Both the position numbers and the translations under genes were made by a program. A stretch of DNA of 64,000 nt from Bacteroidia bacterium. GTDB taxonomy: Bacteria; Bacteroidota; Bacteroidia; Bacteroidales; Prolixibacteraceae. This document shows, piece after piece, positions 62,345 to 64,000 of the stretch (its first letter is position 1; every line of letters begins with the position of its first letter). The stretch is from contig JAPLDS010000073.1 in assembly GCA_026391295.1 (NCBI GenBank), forward strand, positions 1 to 64,000, written 5' to 3'. The notes under the pieces are model-generated. The model made no database searches and had not been told where the DNA came from. It saw only the letters and a list, made by a program, of their open reading frames with translations.

Positions 62345-63757
62345 CTATTTCATTGGATTCTGGCTTGACTCAGAAATTCCTAAGGTTAGTTTTCCAGAAA
62401 AAATTAAATTAGCCTTTACAGATTCGGGGGTTAGATAGAGATCAGAGACACTTAATCTGTTTAATTTTCCTTGAAGCTCAAATCCGAATGCTAAGGGATA
62501 GTGAGTAATTGATTTCCTAATTTGAGACTCCATATCTGAAATATTTGATCCAAATGGAATGGCCAAAGAGCTCGTAATTGACCGTTCAATTTTTCCATTA
62601 AATAGCCATTTCGAAGATTTCAACAAAAGGTTATGAGTTTTTAAATCGAACTTCAGATCTTTAATTCGAAGTGTGGTATCTGCAGCGTTAAAATAGGGCA
62701 CACCCGTCAGATACAACAATCCATTTAAACTTCCAGAGACTTTAGTCTCAACAGCCATCCGTTGATAGGTTCCATAAACTCTGAAATTTTCAAATTTCAA
62801 TTTTCTAGACCCAAAGACAAAAACAGAATCCTTTAGTTGAGCATTTAGTTCTCTATTAATTGTCGGATAAGGAATATCGGTAAGCAGATTTATTTTAAAC
62901 GTATCGCTTGCAGCCTTAAGGGGTTGCATATCAGGCAATTTTGAAGCCTTCGCAGTAGCCGGTGGAATATCCATGGCACAAACAACCTCTGAAGCTATTG
63001 CGGCTCCAACTCTAATTTGGCCTACAGAACCTTTAATCGGCAAGACCGATATCGAGTTTGGAACGATTGACAACCAGGCATTGTAATTACCCGGAATCTT
63101 AAACGGATTAAACAACATAGCCCAACCTTTCTCTGCATAGGACCGAAAATTAAAATTAGAGGCAAATAGAGTATCTATTTGTGAGGAAAAACTCTTCAGG
63201 TAAGATGGCAGAAGCAAATTCGCAACAAGCGTTATAGGCACGTCTACGGTACCAATTTTAACTGCTGGCTTTTTGGTCCAGGTAAAACCATCTGAGGTGG
63301 TCTGGGTCTTAATGCTCCAATCTTGACCAAGTGTTAGCCTTGTTTTATAACGAAGTTTTATCTGTCCGTTATATTGCCACGAGTCTACGATTGGAAGATT
63401 GTAACCAAAAACTTTAACACCCTTCTGGAATGTTACATTAGCAGGCAATTCCCAACTCAATTGATCTTGGTCAAAATTTAGCTTAATCGCCCCATCTCGC
63501 GTTGCTAAAAATTTCAAGTTGTCGTTATCATGATCCAGGAAACTAGTATCTTGGTACAATACGTTCTCTACTTTTTCGTTTATTAACGCCTCCAGCTTAG
63601 ACGTTTTCACCTCTGCAAATAAATTAATAACTGATATCTGAGGCTTTGAAACGACGAGTGAATAATTCTCCTCTGGCATTAGGGGTTTCATAACCTGACA
63701 TTGAGAGAGTCCGATTATACAAATGATCCAAAGGATGTTGCGCTTCAGAAGAGGCAT
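62345..63757 (-). CDS. DUF4403-family lipoprotein
   Basis: The 470-residue protein has a lipoprotein signal ending near Cys20 (GLSQC) and a long beta-rich region matching DUF4403, with VSKPQISVINLFAEVKTSKLEALI at the N-terminus and an SVADLYLTPESVKA-like ending (SDLYLTPESVKANLIFSGKL). DUF4403 has a tubular-lipid-binding look in structural terms, but no function is fixed. It converges with the mltD-like gene with 12 nt between. Confidence 0.82.
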   Translation of the reverse strand: MPLLKRNILWIICIIGLSQCQVMKPLMPEENYSLVVSKPQISVINLFAEVKTSKLEALINEKVENVLYQDTSFLDHDNDNLKFLATRDGAIKLNFDQDQLSWELPANVTFQKGVKVFGYNLPIVDSWQYNGQIKLRYKTRLTLGQDWSIKTQTTSDGFTWTKKPAVKIGTVDVPITLVANLLLPSYLKSFSSQIDTLFASNFNFRSYAEKGWAMLFNPFKIPGNYNAWLSIVPNSISVLPIKGSVGQIRVGAAIASEVVCAMDIPPATAKASKLPDMQPLKAASDTFKINLLTDIPYPTINRELNAQLKDSVFVFGSRKLKFENFRVYGTYQRMAVETKVSGSLNGLLYLTGVPYFNAADTTLRIKDLKFDLKTHNLLLKSSKWLFNGKIERSITSSLAIPFGSNISDMESQIRKSITHYPLAFGFELQGKLNRLSVSDLYLTPESVKANLIFSGKLTLGISESSQNPMK

Positions 63758-63825
63758 AGTAAGAAATTTCCGATTAAATAAAATTTAATTCAGAGAATAA
63801 AAGAAGAACAAACCAACTAATAAGT

Positions 63826-64000
63826 TCAAAGAGCTGCTACCAACTCTTTAATTATCAAGCTCATCTTAGGCTCGGCTCGTTTTGCAACTTCTTGAACTTC
63901 TTCGTGTGATATTTCCACAATATGACCTGGAACACCACTATCTGTAACAATAGAGATGCCAAAAACTCGAATACCCATATGGCGGGCAACGATCACTTCA
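63826..64000 (-). CDS. Purine nucleoside phosphorylase, C-terminal end (partial)
   Basis: The last 57 codons of a minus-strand gene enter the window from the right. The peptide EVIVARHMGIRVFGISIVTD, then SGVPGHIVEISHEEVQEVA and a final KELVAAL, is the C-terminus of a class I trimeric purine nucleoside phosphorylase. The enzyme splits purine nucleosides with phosphate for salvage. The start lies beyond position 64000. Confidence 0.85.
   Translation of the reverse strand, partial: EVIVARHMGIRVFGISIVTDSGVPGHIVEISHEEVQEVAKRAEPKMSLIIKELVAAL

Noticed and set aside
1-64000. CRISPR arrays, prophage or transposase genes
   Set aside because: No regularly spaced repeats, phage structural genes or transposase/integrase proteins were seen.

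Overview
The window looks like chromosomal DNA of a member of the Bacteroidota, most likely a Bacteroidales or Marinilabiliales-type marine or sediment heterotroph. This is inferred from low GC, promoters of the TTTG / TAnnTTTG type, an UpxY-type antiterminator, DUF5777, DUF5683, DUF4403 and DUF4337 proteins, Tat-exported sugar enzymes, GH78 and GH29 hydrolases, and the order parA-parB-DUF5683-MltD. No plasmid, phage or transposase genes and no CRISPR array were seen.

Region 1 (1-19.9 kb) is a surface polysaccharide locus of the Wzx/Wzy type. A LytTR response regulator comes first, then a Wzz-like protein, a UDP-sugar dehydrogenase, flippase, acyltransferase, Wzy-like polymerase, two GT4 glycosyltransferases, a DegT aminotransferase, an NDP-sugar dehydratase and a monotopic phosphoglycosyl transferase. 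A short unstable stretch follows (a RelE/ParE toxin-antitoxin pair, a second antitoxin with a frameshifted toxin, and GC-rich palindromes). A second transcriptional block then encodes an UpxY/NusG antiterminator, a VanZ-like protein without a normal start codon, a WecA/MraY-family transferase and a large Wza/SLBB export protein, closed by a clear terminator. No Wzc-type tyrosine kinase is present.

Region 2 (20-24 kb) holds a Tat-signal Gfo/Idh/MocA oxidoreductase facing a GH78 alpha-L-rhamnosidase.

Region 3 (24.4-32.8 kb) is the most interesting part. An FNR-like regulator carrying a cysteine cluster precedes eight genes for electron-transfer and envelope proteins: a six-haem lipoprotein, a one-haem lipoprotein, a DUF5777 beta-barrel, and two inner-membrane modules, each preceded by its own small class I cytochrome c. 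One module is a seven-haem anchored protein plus a b-type cytochrome; the other is a three-helix, seven-haem NapC/NirT protein. No terminal reductase is encoded. The set resembles an electron route from the quinone pool through the periplasm to the outer membrane, with parallels to Geobacter CbcL, ImcH and porin-cytochrome conduits. This is inference from architecture only.

Region 4 (32.8-49.4 kb) begins with a cluster of interspersed palindromic repeats and continues with mixed genes: two GH29 fucosidases (one apparently with an internal deletion), a hydroxypyruvate-isomerase-like protein, a second Gfo/Idh/MocA protein, a second GH78, a cold-shock protein, CorA, EttA, a thioredoxin-like protein, an old yellow enzyme and several small membrane or unknown proteins.

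Region 5 (49.5-64 kb) is mostly housekeeping: yicC-gmk-nadD, an ABC-2 exporter, tRNA-Ser(CGA), a pafA phosphatase gene broken by a 34-bp tandem duplication, priA, parA-parB-DUF5683-mltD, a DUF4403 lipoprotein and the 3' end of a purine nucleoside phosphorylase gene.
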